Below, in pieces: positions 1 through 7,310 of a stretch of DNA of 16,425 nt. The first letter of the stretch is position 1, and each line of letters begins with the position of its first letter. The notes beneath the pieces are model-generated. The model worked only from the letters and a program-made list of their open reading frames with translations, searched no databases and was not told where the DNA came from. Source of the stretch: CBCPMX01 sp965120355 (GTDB lineage: Bacteria > Bacillota > Clostridia > Oscillospirales > Oscillospiraceae); NCBI GenBank assembly GCA_965120355.1, contig CBCPMX010000128.1, positions 1 to 16,425 of the forward strand, in the 5' to 3' direction. The position numbers and the translations under genes were made by a program.

Positions 1-18
1 GCTTTCGGGAGGAACACT

Positions 19-2064
19 ATGAAAAAAATACGATGGACCGCGCTGTTGCTGGCCCTGGCCATGGCAGTCTCCCTGACAGCCTGCGGCGACAGCGAACCGG
101 AAACCAGCGGCGAACAGTCCCAGACGGAATCCGCCTCTCCCGGCGGCGAAGTGCCCCAAATGCCGGAGGTATCCTCCACCCAACTGGCGGACACGGTTAC
201 TGTGGTGTGCGACGGCATCACCGGCACCTATGATCCCCGCTATGCCCAGGAAGAGGGGGATTTGGCTGTGGCACGGCTCACAGGTGCGCCGCTGCTGACA
301 GTGGACGTCGGCGGGGGCTTTATATACGAGGCCGCCAGCTCCGGCATGGCCACGGCCCCTGCGGACGTATCCGTCACTGCCGGCGGCACTTTTGCCATCT
401 ATACCATCCGCCTGCGGGAGGAGCTGAACTACACCGCACAGGAGCTGGAAGCCCTGTATCTGCAATTGCTGGATCCGGACTATATGGGGCCCCGGACCGT
501 CTCCGAAGCCCCCATTCAGGGGCTGGAGAGTTACCGCAGCGGCGTCTCCGAAGCCGACGAGGAAACCTTTGGCGCTGAATTTGACTACGGCCGGGACGAA
601 ACGCTCTACGCCCAATGTCTGACTCAGGCCTGGTATGACGCGCTGGAAGACATTGCCGATCAGTGCATCCAGGCGGCCCAGTCTCAGCCGGTAGACACTT
701 TTGGCATCTCTGCCTCCGACAGCAATTTGAAAGTGGCCCTGGCCATGGCGCTGCGAGGCTTCGGCGAGGTGGACAGCAATGGCGTCATGACCGGTCTGGC
801 CACTGGCCGTACCTGGACGCTCAGCGGAAGCGATGTGCCGGACTGGGAGGATTTCTACGAGGAATGCACCGCGTGTTACCTTTCTGACGCCGCTGCTTTT
901 TCCGCCCAGGAGCTGGGGGATGAAAACGCCCTGGAGGACGCGGCCCGCACCCTTTACATCGCCGCCAGAGCCGCCGAAGACGGCTCCGGCGTCAGCAGCG
1001 TGGCCGGCATCCAGGTGGTGGATGATCGCACACTGCAGATCACCGTGGAGAGCGGCGACCTGCGCTATGTCTACAATGTCTGCGATGTGATTTTACCGGA
1101 TCTGGGGCCCTATGTGCTCACCGGGGAAAGCAACGGCACGCTGATTTTGGAGGCCAACGAAGATTATTTTGGCGGAACCGCCGGCATTGCCACCATCTAT
1201 CTTCAGTCTGACGGCGAAGGCGATATCAATGCCTCTGACGGCGGTTATGGCAGCTACAGCGTCTATCAGGCGGAACAGAGTTTCGGCTACATTGCCCTCA
1301 ACGCCAATCAGGTGATGGTGGGCACCAATTCCGGCAGCGCACAGTCCATCGCCCTGCGGCAGGCCATCATTGGCCTGTTGGCGGTATTCCGGGAACGAAC
1401 CGTGTCTGCCTATTACGGCGACGAAGCGGCAGTGCTTCAAGTCCCCTGCGCTGCCGACAGCTGGACCGCCCCATCGGAGGATTGGACGTTCCCCGCTGAC
1501 TCTGACGCAGCCCTGGCGCAGGCCAAAGAATTGCTGCTCCAGGCCGGTTACACCTGGGATGACGCTGCCGGCCAATTCACGGCCGCACCGGAGGGTGCGT
1601 CCATGACCTATACGCTCCTGATCCCCGCCAACGGCACCGGCAACCATCCGGCAGCCACACTGGCCAAGCAGGCGGCGGCGCTGTTCACCTCCCTGGGCCT
1701 GACCCTGGAGGTGGAGGATGTCAGCACCGAGACCTTCTGGCAGCGAATCAGCGCCGGCGAGGCTCAGCTCTGGGCTGCAGCCTGGGAAGACGATGCCGCC
1801 ACAGATCCCAGCCGCTGGTACAGCCTGTGCGGGCTGCGGGAATCGTATCTGGAGCTGTGTCAGACCGCCCTGGAAACGGGTACTGCCGCCGCATATCAGG
1901 CGGCTTACGCCGAACTGGAGCAGTGGCAGGTAGTTCTGCCCTTCTACCAGCGGCGCAGTACCGTGTACTTTTCCGGCGTTCTGCCTGTGATTCCGGACCG
2001 GCTGACCGGTGATTACGACTGGGTGCGGTGGTTGACGGATCTGTCTCTGAGTGCGGCAGTGTGA
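19..2064 (+). CDS. ABC transporter substrate-binding lipoprotein, family 5 (peptide/oligopeptide type)
   Basis: This is probably the extracytoplasmic substrate-binding lipoprotein of an ABC importer of the oligopeptide/dipeptide (SBP_bac_5) type. The N-terminus is a lipoprotein signal: basic MKK, a hydrophobic stretch, then the lipobox LTAC with the lipidated Cys at residue 22, followed by a Ser/Glu/Gly-rich linker. The C-terminal half has family features: a segment ending EANEDYFGG near residues 375-390, the helix-forming AKELLLQAGYTWDD near 495-515, and a late stretch with W, F and Y residues of the kind that line the binding cleft. At 681 residues it is longer than the usual 520-600. The extra length lies in the N-terminal half (about residues 130-330), which is poorly recognisable. 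GGAGG at 8-12 sits 6 nt before the ATG. Permease and ATPase genes are not in the window and may lie upstream. The ligand cannot be told from sequence. The family call is fairly sure, the substrate is not. Confidence 0.8.
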   Translation: MKKIRWTALLLALAMAVSLTACGDSEPETSGEQSQTESASPGGEVPQMPEVSSTQLADTVTVVCDGITGTYDPRYAQEEGDLAVARLTGAPLLTVDVGGGFIYEAASSGMATAPADVSVTAGGTFAIYTIRLREELNYTAQELEALYLQLLDPDYMGPRTVSEAPIQGLESYRSGVSEADEETFGAEFDYGRDETLYAQCLTQAWYDALEDIADQCIQAAQSQPVDTFGISASDSNLKVALAMALRGFGEVDSNGVMTGLATGRTWTLSGSDVPDWEDFYEECTACYLSDAAAFSAQELGDENALEDAARTLYIAARAAEDGSGVSSVAGIQVVDDRTLQITVESGDLRYVYNVCDVILPDLGPYVLTGESNGTLILEANEDYFGGTAGIATIYLQSDGEGDINASDGGYGSYSVYQAEQSFGYIALNANQVMVGTNSGSAQSIALRQAIIGLLAVFRERTVSAYYGDEAAVLQVPCAADSWTAPSEDWTFPADSDAALAQAKELLLQAGYTWDDAAGQFTAAPEGASMTYTLLIPANGTGNHPAATLAKQAAALFTSLGLTLEVEDVSTETFWQRISAGEAQLWAAAWEDDAATDPSRWYSLCGLRESYLELCQTALETGTAAAYQAAYAELEQWQVVLPFYQRRSTVYFSGVLPVIPDRLTGDYDWVRWLTDLSLSAAV

Positions 2065-2114
2065 ACCGCAGGCTGTGGCTGTTGCGCCGCACGAACTGCA
2101 TGGTATATGCAAAG

Positions 2115-2146
2115 GGGCCGCCATCCGGCTTACCGGATGGCGGCCC
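2115..2146 (+). terminator. Strong intrinsic terminator, probably bidirectional
   Basis: A perfect 14-bp GC-rich stem, GGGCCGCCATCCGG (2115-2128) with CCGGATGGCGGCCC (2133-2146), closes a CTTA loop. On the + strand it is followed by TGTGTGTTTG and on the - strand by CTTTG, so both tails are only moderately T-rich. It lies between the convergent ends of the binding-protein gene (stop at 2064) and the cysteine-rich gene (stop at 2189), the expected place for a shared terminator. Confidence 0.85.
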
Positions 2147-2188
2147 TGTGTGTTTGCGAAGCTTGCGGTTATGGGTGCGATGCGTCTG

Positions 2189-3091
2189 TTAACGGCAGCT
2201 GCGGCAGCTGCTGTTGGACGTGCTGGAATTAGAGGTGCTGGAGTTGCTGGAGCTGTTGGTGCTGACAGCGCAGCCACAGCCGCAGTTCAGATCCCGCACA
2301 GAGTTCTGGGGCGGGAAGAAGTCGTTGACAGGGAACTCGATCTGGGAGAACATTTCACAGGGGTCCTCCTCGGCAGCACTGCCGGTAGCAGAGCAGTCCT
2401 TCTGGGGGATGCAGTAGTCGAAGCTGGGGATCAGCAGCTGCGTATCCCGCTCCAAACGGATGATGCTGAACTGGCCCAGCGTCACATACAGCCGCTTGCC
2501 CTCGCTGGAAAACACCAGCTTATCGTCAAAGCAGCAGCAGATGGCCTCCGGCAGCTCCATAATCTCGCAGTCGCAGCGGCAGCAGTCGCACACATCCACC
2601 GCCCGTGCGCTGAGAATCAGCGGATCCACGACCTCCACCACCGCTTCGGGGCGGTTGCAGCGCATCATTTGCTGCTTGTCAAAGCCATTGTCCACCGCCT
2701 TGCTGGAGAAGATCTTCGCAGTGCCCTCACTGCCGAAGAGCATGACGCGCTTGGAGAACACCGCCAGGCCGCAGGCCGTGAACGGAAGGTTGGCTCCCAC
2801 CATCAGATCTACGACGATGCGATAGTAGTAAGTCACATCCACCGTATAGAATCCCCGGTTAAAGGTCACCGGTTCCACATCGATGTACGCATACAGCAGT
2901 TCTGCGTTGCGCGCCTTGACACTGGTGGCGCGATCCAGCGCGGACTGAGATTCACAGGTCAGATAAACCCGCAGATCCTCGATGCAATCTTTATCCAGGC
3001 AGCTGTCAAAGATCTTTTTGGTATGGATGCAGACCGCCTCTTTCACATCATTGATGTCACAGATGGGGCCGATTTGCGTTGTACTGGACAT
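2189..3091 (-). CDS. Cysteine-rich conserved-type protein of unknown function
   Basis: I do not recognise a named family. The 300-aa product has no signal peptide or membrane segment. It carries 23 cysteines, concentrated in a cluster near residues 167-187 (VCDCCRCDCE, then ICCCFDD), in CGCGC near 270, and at the extreme C-terminus (SCRSCR). The rest alternates hydrophobic and charged residues in a beta-rich pattern. The last ~25 residues are a Ser/Asn/Thr low-complexity tail built from repeats of NSSTS. AGGAGGG (3098-3104 on this strand) is 6 nt from the ATG, so the start is secure. It is a single-gene unit, convergent with the binding-protein gene and divergent from the glycosyltransferase operon. 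High cysteine with a Ser/Asn tail resembles cross-linked surface or spore-coat-associated proteins of Clostridia, but that is inference only. A metal-binding role is equally possible. Confidence 0.8.
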   Translation of the reverse strand: MSSTTQIGPICDINDVKEAVCIHTKKIFDSCLDKDCIEDLRVYLTCESQSALDRATSVKARNAELLYAYIDVEPVTFNRGFYTVDVTYYYRIVVDLMVGANLPFTACGLAVFSKRVMLFGSEGTAKIFSSKAVDNGFDKQQMMRCNRPEAVVEVVDPLILSARAVDVCDCCRCDCEIMELPEAICCCFDDKLVFSSEGKRLYVTLGQFSIIRLERDTQLLIPSFDYCIPQKDCSATGSAAEEDPCEMFSQIEFPVNDFFPPQNSVRDLNCGCGCAVSTNSSSNSSTSNSSTSNSSCRSCR

Positions 3092-3138
3092 GAAAATCCC
3101 TCCTGAATTGATGTCTGAGCATCTTGCTCACTCCAGTC

Positions 3139-3160
3139 TATGCTGTCGAAGGAAGGTTGT
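3139..3160 (-). promoter_or_regulatory. Possible sigma-K-like promoter of the cysteine-rich gene
   Basis: No good sigma-A promoter is visible upstream of the cysteine-rich gene. Reading the - strand, AC (3160-3159), a 16-nt gap and CATAGACTG (3142-3134) resemble the late mother-cell sigma-K pattern AC-16/17-CATAnnnTA, with one mismatch at the end. The motif is short and could arise by chance, so this is only a hint. Confidence 0.2.
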
Positions 3161-3194
3161 GCATGGAATCGCGGCAAGAATCGGCCCGTGTTCA

Positions 3195-3223
3195 TAGACA
3201 AATCGGCGAAACCGTGTTATACT
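3195..3223 (+). promoter_or_regulatory. Sigma-A promoter of the glycosyltransferase-tmk-mltG-U32 operon
   Basis: TAGACA (3195-3200), a 17-nt spacer and TATACT (3218-3223) match the housekeeping consensus TTGACA-17-TATAAT with two mismatches in the -35 box and one in the -10 box. Transcription would begin near 3230, about 33 nt before the chosen start of the first gene. No other promoter is needed for the following six overlapping genes. Confidence 0.6.
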
Positions 3224-3263
3224 AAATTGATCTAACCTTTCATAAAATAGAGGTGGTATGCCC

Positions 3264-4007
3264 ATGCGGATCGATGTGATGGGGATCGGATTTGACAATG
3301 TGACCATGCCGGAGGCCATTGAAGCCGCCAAAACGCTGCTGGAGACACCGGCAGCCAGCTACTGCGTGACACCCAATGCGGAAATTGCCTATGAGAGTCT
3401 CCATGACAGCAATCTGCGGCAGATTCTTAACGGCGCGGATCTGGTTCTGCCAGACGGCAGCGGCATTGTCCTGGGTGCAAAAATCCTCGGTACACCTCTG
3501 AAGCAGAAAGTTGCCGGCGTGGACTTTGCCGACGCGCTGTTGGAGGTTCTGGCGCAAACCGGCCAGGGGCTGTATCTTCTGGGCAGCAAGCCCGGCATTG
3601 CCCAGCAGGCCGCCCAGAAGATGGTGGAAAAGCATCCGGGCCTACAGATCGCCGGAATGCACGACGGTTACTTCCAAGAGGAGGGCCCGGTCCTGGATGC
3701 CATCAACGCCTCCGGTGCGGCCGTGCTGTTTGTCTGCCTCGGTTCGCCGAAGCAGGAACTGTTTATGGCCCGCCATCAGCAGGATCTGCACGTCCGCTTT
3801 ATGATCGGCCTGGGCGGCTCCCTGGACTCCTTTGCCGGGACGGTGAAACGGGCGCCCAAATGGATGATCCGGCTGAATCTGGAGTGGCTCTATCGCCTGA
3901 TCAAAGAGCCGTGGCGGTTCAAACGGATGCTGCGGCTGCCGAAATTTGTCTGGGCTGTGTTCCGGCGGCGAATGGGAGGATCTCATGGGAAAACTGATCG
4001 TATTTGA
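3264..4007 (+). CDS. WecG/TagA/CpsF family glycosyltransferase
   Basis: A glycosyltransferase of family GT26. The best known members (TagA/TarA) transfer N-acetylmannosamine to GlcNAc-diphospho-undecaprenol at the inner face of the membrane, committing lipid-linked sugar to wall teichoic acid; others work on exopolysaccharide or enterobacterial common antigen. Family motifs seen: TPNAE near residues 36-40 (Thr36), ADLVLPDGSG at 58-67 with Asp64 at the position of the proposed catalytic Asp, LGSPKQE near 160, and GGSLDSFAGTVKRAPKWM near 190-207. A basic amphipathic tail (EWLYRL..EPWRFKRM) is the membrane-association segment. Start choice: AGGTGG (3251-3256) is 1 nt from the ATG at 3258 but 7 nt from the ATG at 3264, so 3264 is preferred, giving 247 aa. 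First gene of the operon; its 3' end overlaps the thymidylate kinase gene by 23 nt. The acceptor and donor are not proven by sequence. Confidence 0.88.
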   Translation: MRIDVMGIGFDNVTMPEAIEAAKTLLETPAASYCVTPNAEIAYESLHDSNLRQILNGADLVLPDGSGIVLGAKILGTPLKQKVAGVDFADALLEVLAQTGQGLYLLGSKPGIAQQAAQKMVEKHPGLQIAGMHDGYFQEEGPVLDAINASGAAVLFVCLGSPKQELFMARHQQDLHVRFMIGLGGSLDSFAGTVKRAPKWMIRLNLEWLYRLIKEPWRFKRMLRLPKFVWAVFRRRMGGSHGKTDRI

Positions 4008-4656
4008 AGGGACGGACGGCTCCGGCAAGTCCACACAATTCCAGCGGCTGACCCAGCGGCTGGCTCAAGAGGGCCGCAGCTTTGAAAAGCTGGTCTTTCC
4101 CCAGTATGACCAGCCCTCCAGCGCGCTGGTGCGGATGTATCTGGCGGGAGAATTTGGCGGCAGCCCCAACGACGTCAACGCCTATGCCGCCTCCACATTC
4201 TATGCAGTAGACCGGTACGCCTCCTATGTCAAGGTCTGGCGGGACTACTATGCCGGCGGCGGACTCATCCTCACCGACCGCTATACCACATCCAATGCGG
4301 TTCATCAGGGTTCCAAGGAACCGCCGGAGCGCCGCGCCGCCTTTTTCTCCTGGCTGTATGATCTGGAATACGACAAGCTGGGGCTGCCCGCGCCGGATTT
4401 GGTGCTGTATCTGGACATGCCCACCGCCCTGTCTGAGCAGCTGCTGCGCAGCCGGGAGCAGGCCACCGGCACCCACGCCGACATCCATGAGCAGGACCTG
4501 GCCTATCTGGCCCGGTGCCGGGAGGCGGCGGCAGACGCTGCTGCCCACTACGGCTGGACGGTAATCCCCTGCGCCCGGGATGGCAATCTGCGATCCGTGG
4601 AGGACATTCATGAGGAAATTTACGGCCATGTGCTGGCCTGTTTGGAGGAATTTTAA
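3985..4656 (+). CDS. tmk: Thymidylate kinase (dTMP kinase)
   Basis: Cytoplasmic enzyme phosphorylating dTMP to dTDP with ATP, needed for dTTP supply. The P-loop GTDGSGKST lies at residues 9-17 directly after the first strand (KLIVFE). The family motif LTDRYTTSNAVHQGSK is at about 96-111, with the DRY residues at 98-100. FPQYD (38-42) stands where many members have an FPR-type substrate-binding motif. The LID segment follows LDMPTALSEQLLRSR. At 223 aa the length is normal (about 205-230). Start: GGGAGGA (3974-3980) is 4 nt before the ATG at 3985, and the product then begins MGKLIVFEG; an in-frame ATG at 3946 would add 13 unrelated residues inside the previous gene and is rejected. It overlaps the glycosyltransferase by 23 nt, and the next gene starts directly after its stop. 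The FPQ form and the long QGS loop suggest the divergent clostridial branch rather than the classical one. Confidence 0.92.
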   Translation: MGKLIVFEGTDGSGKSTQFQRLTQRLAQEGRSFEKLVFPQYDQPSSALVRMYLAGEFGGSPNDVNAYAASTFYAVDRYASYVKVWRDYYAGGGLILTDRYTTSNAVHQGSKEPPERRAAFFSWLYDLEYDKLGLPAPDLVLYLDMPTALSEQLLRSREQATGTHADIHEQDLAYLARCREAAADAAAHYGWTVIPCARDGNLRSVEDIHEEIYGHVLACLEEF

Positions 4657-5208
4657 ATGGTCTATATCATTTTAGGAACCGGATTTGAAGAGATTGAAGC
4701 CGTCGCCCCCTGCGACATTCTGCGCCGCGCCCAGATCCCTGTCCAGTATGCCGGCATTGGCGGCAAAGTGGTCGAAGGGGCTCACGGCATCCGCATCGAA
4801 GCGGATCTGACCGTGGAGCAGATGGACCTGACGGCCATGGACATGATCGTGCTGCCCGGCGGACTGGGCGGTGTGGAGAGCATGCAAGCCTGCCCTGCGG
4901 TGCTGGATGCGGTGAAATTTGCTGCGGAAAACAGCAAATTTGTGGCTGCCATCTGCGCTGCGCCCACAATTCTGGCCGGCCTCGGCCTTTTGGAGGGCCG
5001 CCGCGCCACCTGTTATCCCGGCATGGAAGACCAGATGGCCGGCGCAGTGATGGTCCCCGGGGCCAAGGCCGTGGTAGACGGTAACCTGATCACCGGCCAG
5101 GCCCCCGGAGCGGCCATGGAATTTGGCCTGACGCTGGTCGAGCAGCTCCGCGGCCAGGCGCAATTTGACGCCGGGACTGTGGCGCAGTTCCTGGTCTATG
5201 ACCGATAA
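4657..5208 (+). CDS. DJ-1/PfpI family protein (YajL/ThiJ-like)
   Basis: Member of the DJ-1/PfpI class I glutamine amidotransferase-like fold. Relatives include YajL and DJ-1, with roles in oxidative and carbonyl stress. The 183-aa length fits a single-domain DJ-1. The start GTGFEEIEAVAP carries the conserved acidic residue (Glu14, aligned with DJ-1 Glu18), LPGG is at 66-69, and the nucleophile elbow AAICAAPTIL places the reactive Cys at residue 100. The His that pairs with the Cys in human DJ-1 is replaced by Tyr (ATCYPGME, Tyr120), a common form in bacterial members. The ATG follows the kinase stop codon with no gap, so translation is probably coupled, and its 3' end overlaps the cyclo-ligase gene by 11 nt. 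Whether the activity is deglycase, chaperone or other is disputed for the family and cannot be read from sequence. Confidence 0.9.
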   Translation: MVYIILGTGFEEIEAVAPCDILRRAQIPVQYAGIGGKVVEGAHGIRIEADLTVEQMDLTAMDMIVLPGGLGGVESMQACPAVLDAVKFAAENSKFVAAICAAPTILAGLGLLEGRRATCYPGMEDQMAGAVMVPGAKAVVDGNLITGQAPGAAMEFGLTLVEQLRGQAQFDAGTVAQFLVYDR

Positions 5209-5746
5209 GACCGCCATTCGCGCCGCCATGAAGGCCGTCTGCCCGCCGCCGGCGGCCAGCGCCGCCATCTGCCGCCGCATTCTGGCCCTGCCGGAATTCC
5301 GGCGGGCGCAGTGGGTATTGGGGTTTTTCCCCATGGCGTCGGAGCCAAACATTCGGCCGGTGCTGGAGGCAGTCCTGGCCCAGGGCAAACGCCTGTGTCT
5401 GCCCCGGTGCCTGGCGGGCCGGCAGCTGGGGGCCTGTGCGGTTACGGATCTGGCCCAATTGCAGCCGGACGTCTGGGGCATCCCCGCCCCGCCGGCAGAC
5501 GCGCCCGCAGCCCCGCACATCGACCTGGCCCTGGTGCCGGGGGTGGCCTTTGACCGTGCCTGCCGCCGCCTGGGCCATGGCGCGGGGTATTACGACCGGT
5601 TTCTGGAGACTTTTATGGGTGTTTCCGCAGGTGTCTGCTTCTCCGGCTGTCTGCTGGAGCAGGTGCCTGTGGACGCCCACGACCGGCCCGTAGATCTGGT
5701 AGTGACCGAAACGGGCCTTTTGAGGAACGAGGTGCAGCATGTCTGA
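5198..5746 (+). CDS. 5-formyltetrahydrofolate cyclo-ligase
   Basis: Cytoplasmic enzyme (methenyltetrahydrofolate synthetase, EC 6.3.3.2) that uses ATP to convert 5-formyl-THF to 5,10-methenyl-THF, returning stored folate to one-carbon metabolism. Visible motifs: FFPMASEPN (43-51) with the substrate-contacting Glu49, VPGVAFDR (113-120), the diagnostic phosphate-binding loop RLGHGAGYYDRFL (124-136), and the C-terminal VPVDAHDRPVDLVVTE (156-171). The length of 182 aa is normal. The start at 5198 gives MTDKTAIRAAMK, the usual N-terminus; an in-frame ATG at 5165 would add 11 residues from within the DJ-1 gene and has no better ribosome site. It overlaps the DJ-1 gene by 11 nt and MltG by 8 nt. Neighbouring tmk makes a nucleotide and folate pairing in the operon plausible. 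Confidence 0.92.
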   Translation: MTDKTAIRAAMKAVCPPPAASAAICRRILALPEFRRAQWVLGFFPMASEPNIRPVLEAVLAQGKRLCLPRCLAGRQLGACAVTDLAQLQPDVWGIPAPPADAPAAPHIDLALVPGVAFDRACRRLGHGAGYYDRFLETFMGVSAGVCFSGCLLEQVPVDAHDRPVDLVVTETGLLRNEVQHV

Positions 5747-7310
5747 ATACAAAGATTGGGATTTGGACGATTTGAATCTGGATGGTCCGGGACTGAATGA
5801 TCCGGACAACACCGTGCCGGAGACCGGTGTGCCGGATCCGGATGACACCCGCGCCGTCAGCGATATTGCCTCCTCCATGGAGGAATATCTGCGCGACGTA
5901 GAAGCCAGCTGGAACAAGAATTTGTCTACGCCCATTTCTCTGGACGAAGACGTGAAGCTCTATCAGCCTCCTATCCGCGCCGCGCGGCCCGCGCCGGAAC
6001 CGGAACCTGTCCCGGAACCTGTGACAGAGCAGGAACTTCCGCCGCCGGAACCGGACGAGGAACCCAACGATCCCGAGCCGGAGGACTTGGACGAGGACAG
6101 CGAAGACCATCTGCCCCGTTTCCTGAAGGTCATGCTGTATTTTGTCTGCGTTGTGCTGGCCGCGATTTTGCTGGCCCTGGGAGCCTGGCTGGCCGCGGAG
6201 GACGTGCTGGCCCTGACAAAACCGGATCGCACTGTCACCATCGTTGTGGAAGAAGGCGACACTATGGAGGACATTGCCCAGACCCTCTATGACAACAATC
6301 TGATTGAGTACAAGGGCCTGTTTAAGCTCTACGCCTGGTTCACCAACGCCGATGAAAAAATTTCGCCGGGAGAATATGAGCTGAACAATCAGTATGACTA
6401 CAACGCGCTGGTCAACGGCATGCGTTCCAGTTACACGCTCCCGGACACCGTCACCGTCACCATTCCCGAGGGTTACGAATGCGCCGACATTTTCGCCCTG
6501 CTCGAGGAAAACGGCGTCTGTGACGCCGCCTCCCTGGAAGAAGCCGCCGCCAATTACCAGTTCTCCTATGACTTTCTGGAAAATCTGCCCTACGGCGACG
6601 CCAACCGGCTGGAGGGCTATCTGTTCCCCGACACCTACGAATTCTATGTAGACGATGATCCGGAGAACGTTCTGGACCGCTTCCTGTCCAACTTTGAAAC
6701 CAAATTTGACGACGAGATGCTGGCGCAGATGGATGTCCTCAATGACTGGATCCGGCAGCAGCTGGACGGCAAAACCGAAGAAGAAATTCAGGATCACCTG
6801 ATGACCATAGAAAAGATCGTCATCATTGCCTCCCTCATTGAAAAGGAGGCCGCCGTCTCCTCGGAGCGGACCACCATTTCCTCCGTCATTCACAACCGGC
6901 TGGTCAGTGACCTGCATCCCTATCTGGAGATCGACGCCACCATCCAGTATGTGCTGGAGGAGCGAAAGGAAGTGCTGACTTACAGCGACCTGGAAATCGA
7001 CAGCCCCTATAACACTTATCTGTACCCCGGTCTGCCGGTGGGGGCCATTTGCAACCCGGGCCTCAGCTGCCTGAAAGCGGCGCTGTATCCGTCGGAGACC
7101 AACTACTATTACTATGCCCTCAACAGCGAAGGAACCCACACCTTCTTTGAAACCTCTGTGGAACATCAGGCGTTTGTCAACTCCACAGAGTATGCCGCCG
7201 CAGAGGACAGCGAAGATGCGGAGACGGCGGACACAGAGCCAGAGACTAACGGCACTGATGAGACCGGCAGCGCCGAAGAAGGCACCACGGAGGGAGGCGG
7301 CACGCCATGA
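5739..7310 (+). CDS. mltG: Endolytic murein transglycosylase MltG (YceG-like)
   Basis: Membrane-anchored enzyme that cuts nascent glycan strands, proposed to set peptidoglycan strand length during elongation. Order of parts: an acidic, Pro/Glu-rich cytoplasmic region (1-125, with runs of PEPEP), one transmembrane helix (about 129-151), a LysM-like segment (VEEGDTMEDIAQTLYDN, about 170-187), then the YceG catalytic domain. Conserved pieces are LEGYLFPDTYEF (291-302), IIASLIEKEA (362-371) holding the catalytic Glu, SSVIHNRL (381-388), DATIQYVL (399-406), SPYNTYLYPGLPVG (422-435) and the late NPGLSCLKAALYP (439-451). A further acidic, Thr/Gly-rich tail of about 35 residues follows. At 523 aa it is longer than the E. 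coli enzyme (340 aa) because of the two disordered ends, as often in Clostridia. It starts 8 nt inside the cyclo-ligase gene with GAGG at 5728-5731; its stop overlaps the U32 start (ATGA). Confidence 0.93.
   Translation: MSEYKDWDLDDLNLDGPGLNDPDNTVPETGVPDPDDTRAVSDIASSMEEYLRDVEASWNKNLSTPISLDEDVKLYQPPIRAARPAPEPEPVPEPVTEQELPPPEPDEEPNDPEPEDLDEDSEDHLPRFLKVMLYFVCVVLAAILLALGAWLAAEDVLALTKPDRTVTIVVEEGDTMEDIAQTLYDNNLIEYKGLFKLYAWFTNADEKISPGEYELNNQYDYNALVNGMRSSYTLPDTVTVTIPEGYECADIFALLEENGVCDAASLEEAAANYQFSYDFLENLPYGDANRLEGYLFPDTYEFYVDDDPENVLDRFLSNFETKFDDEMLAQMDVLNDWIRQQLDGKTEEEIQDHLMTIEKIVIIASLIEKEAAVSSERTTISSVIHNRLVSDLHPYLEIDATIQYVLEERKEVLTYSDLEIDSPYNTYLYPGLPVGAICNPGLSCLKAALYPSETNYYYYALNSEGTHTFFETSVEHQAFVNSTEYAAAEDSEDAETADTEPETNGTDETGSAEEGTTEGGGTP

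Noticed and set aside
1093..2277. Long open frame on the minus strand opposite the binding-protein gene
   Set aside because: It is antisense to a clear lipoprotein gene, has an unnatural Ala/Gly/Gln-rich composition and no ribosome site; long shadows are common in GC-rich DNA.
2051..3106. Long + strand frame opposite the cysteine-rich gene
   Set aside because: It runs through the terminator at 2115-2146, lacks a ribosome site, and is low in recognisable features, while the minus-strand gene has a perfect AGGAGGG start.
5613..7166. 517-codon minus-strand frame opposite mltG
   Set aside because: It is the reverse-frame shadow of a well-conserved MltG gene, with Val/Gly/Gln-rich random-looking sequence.
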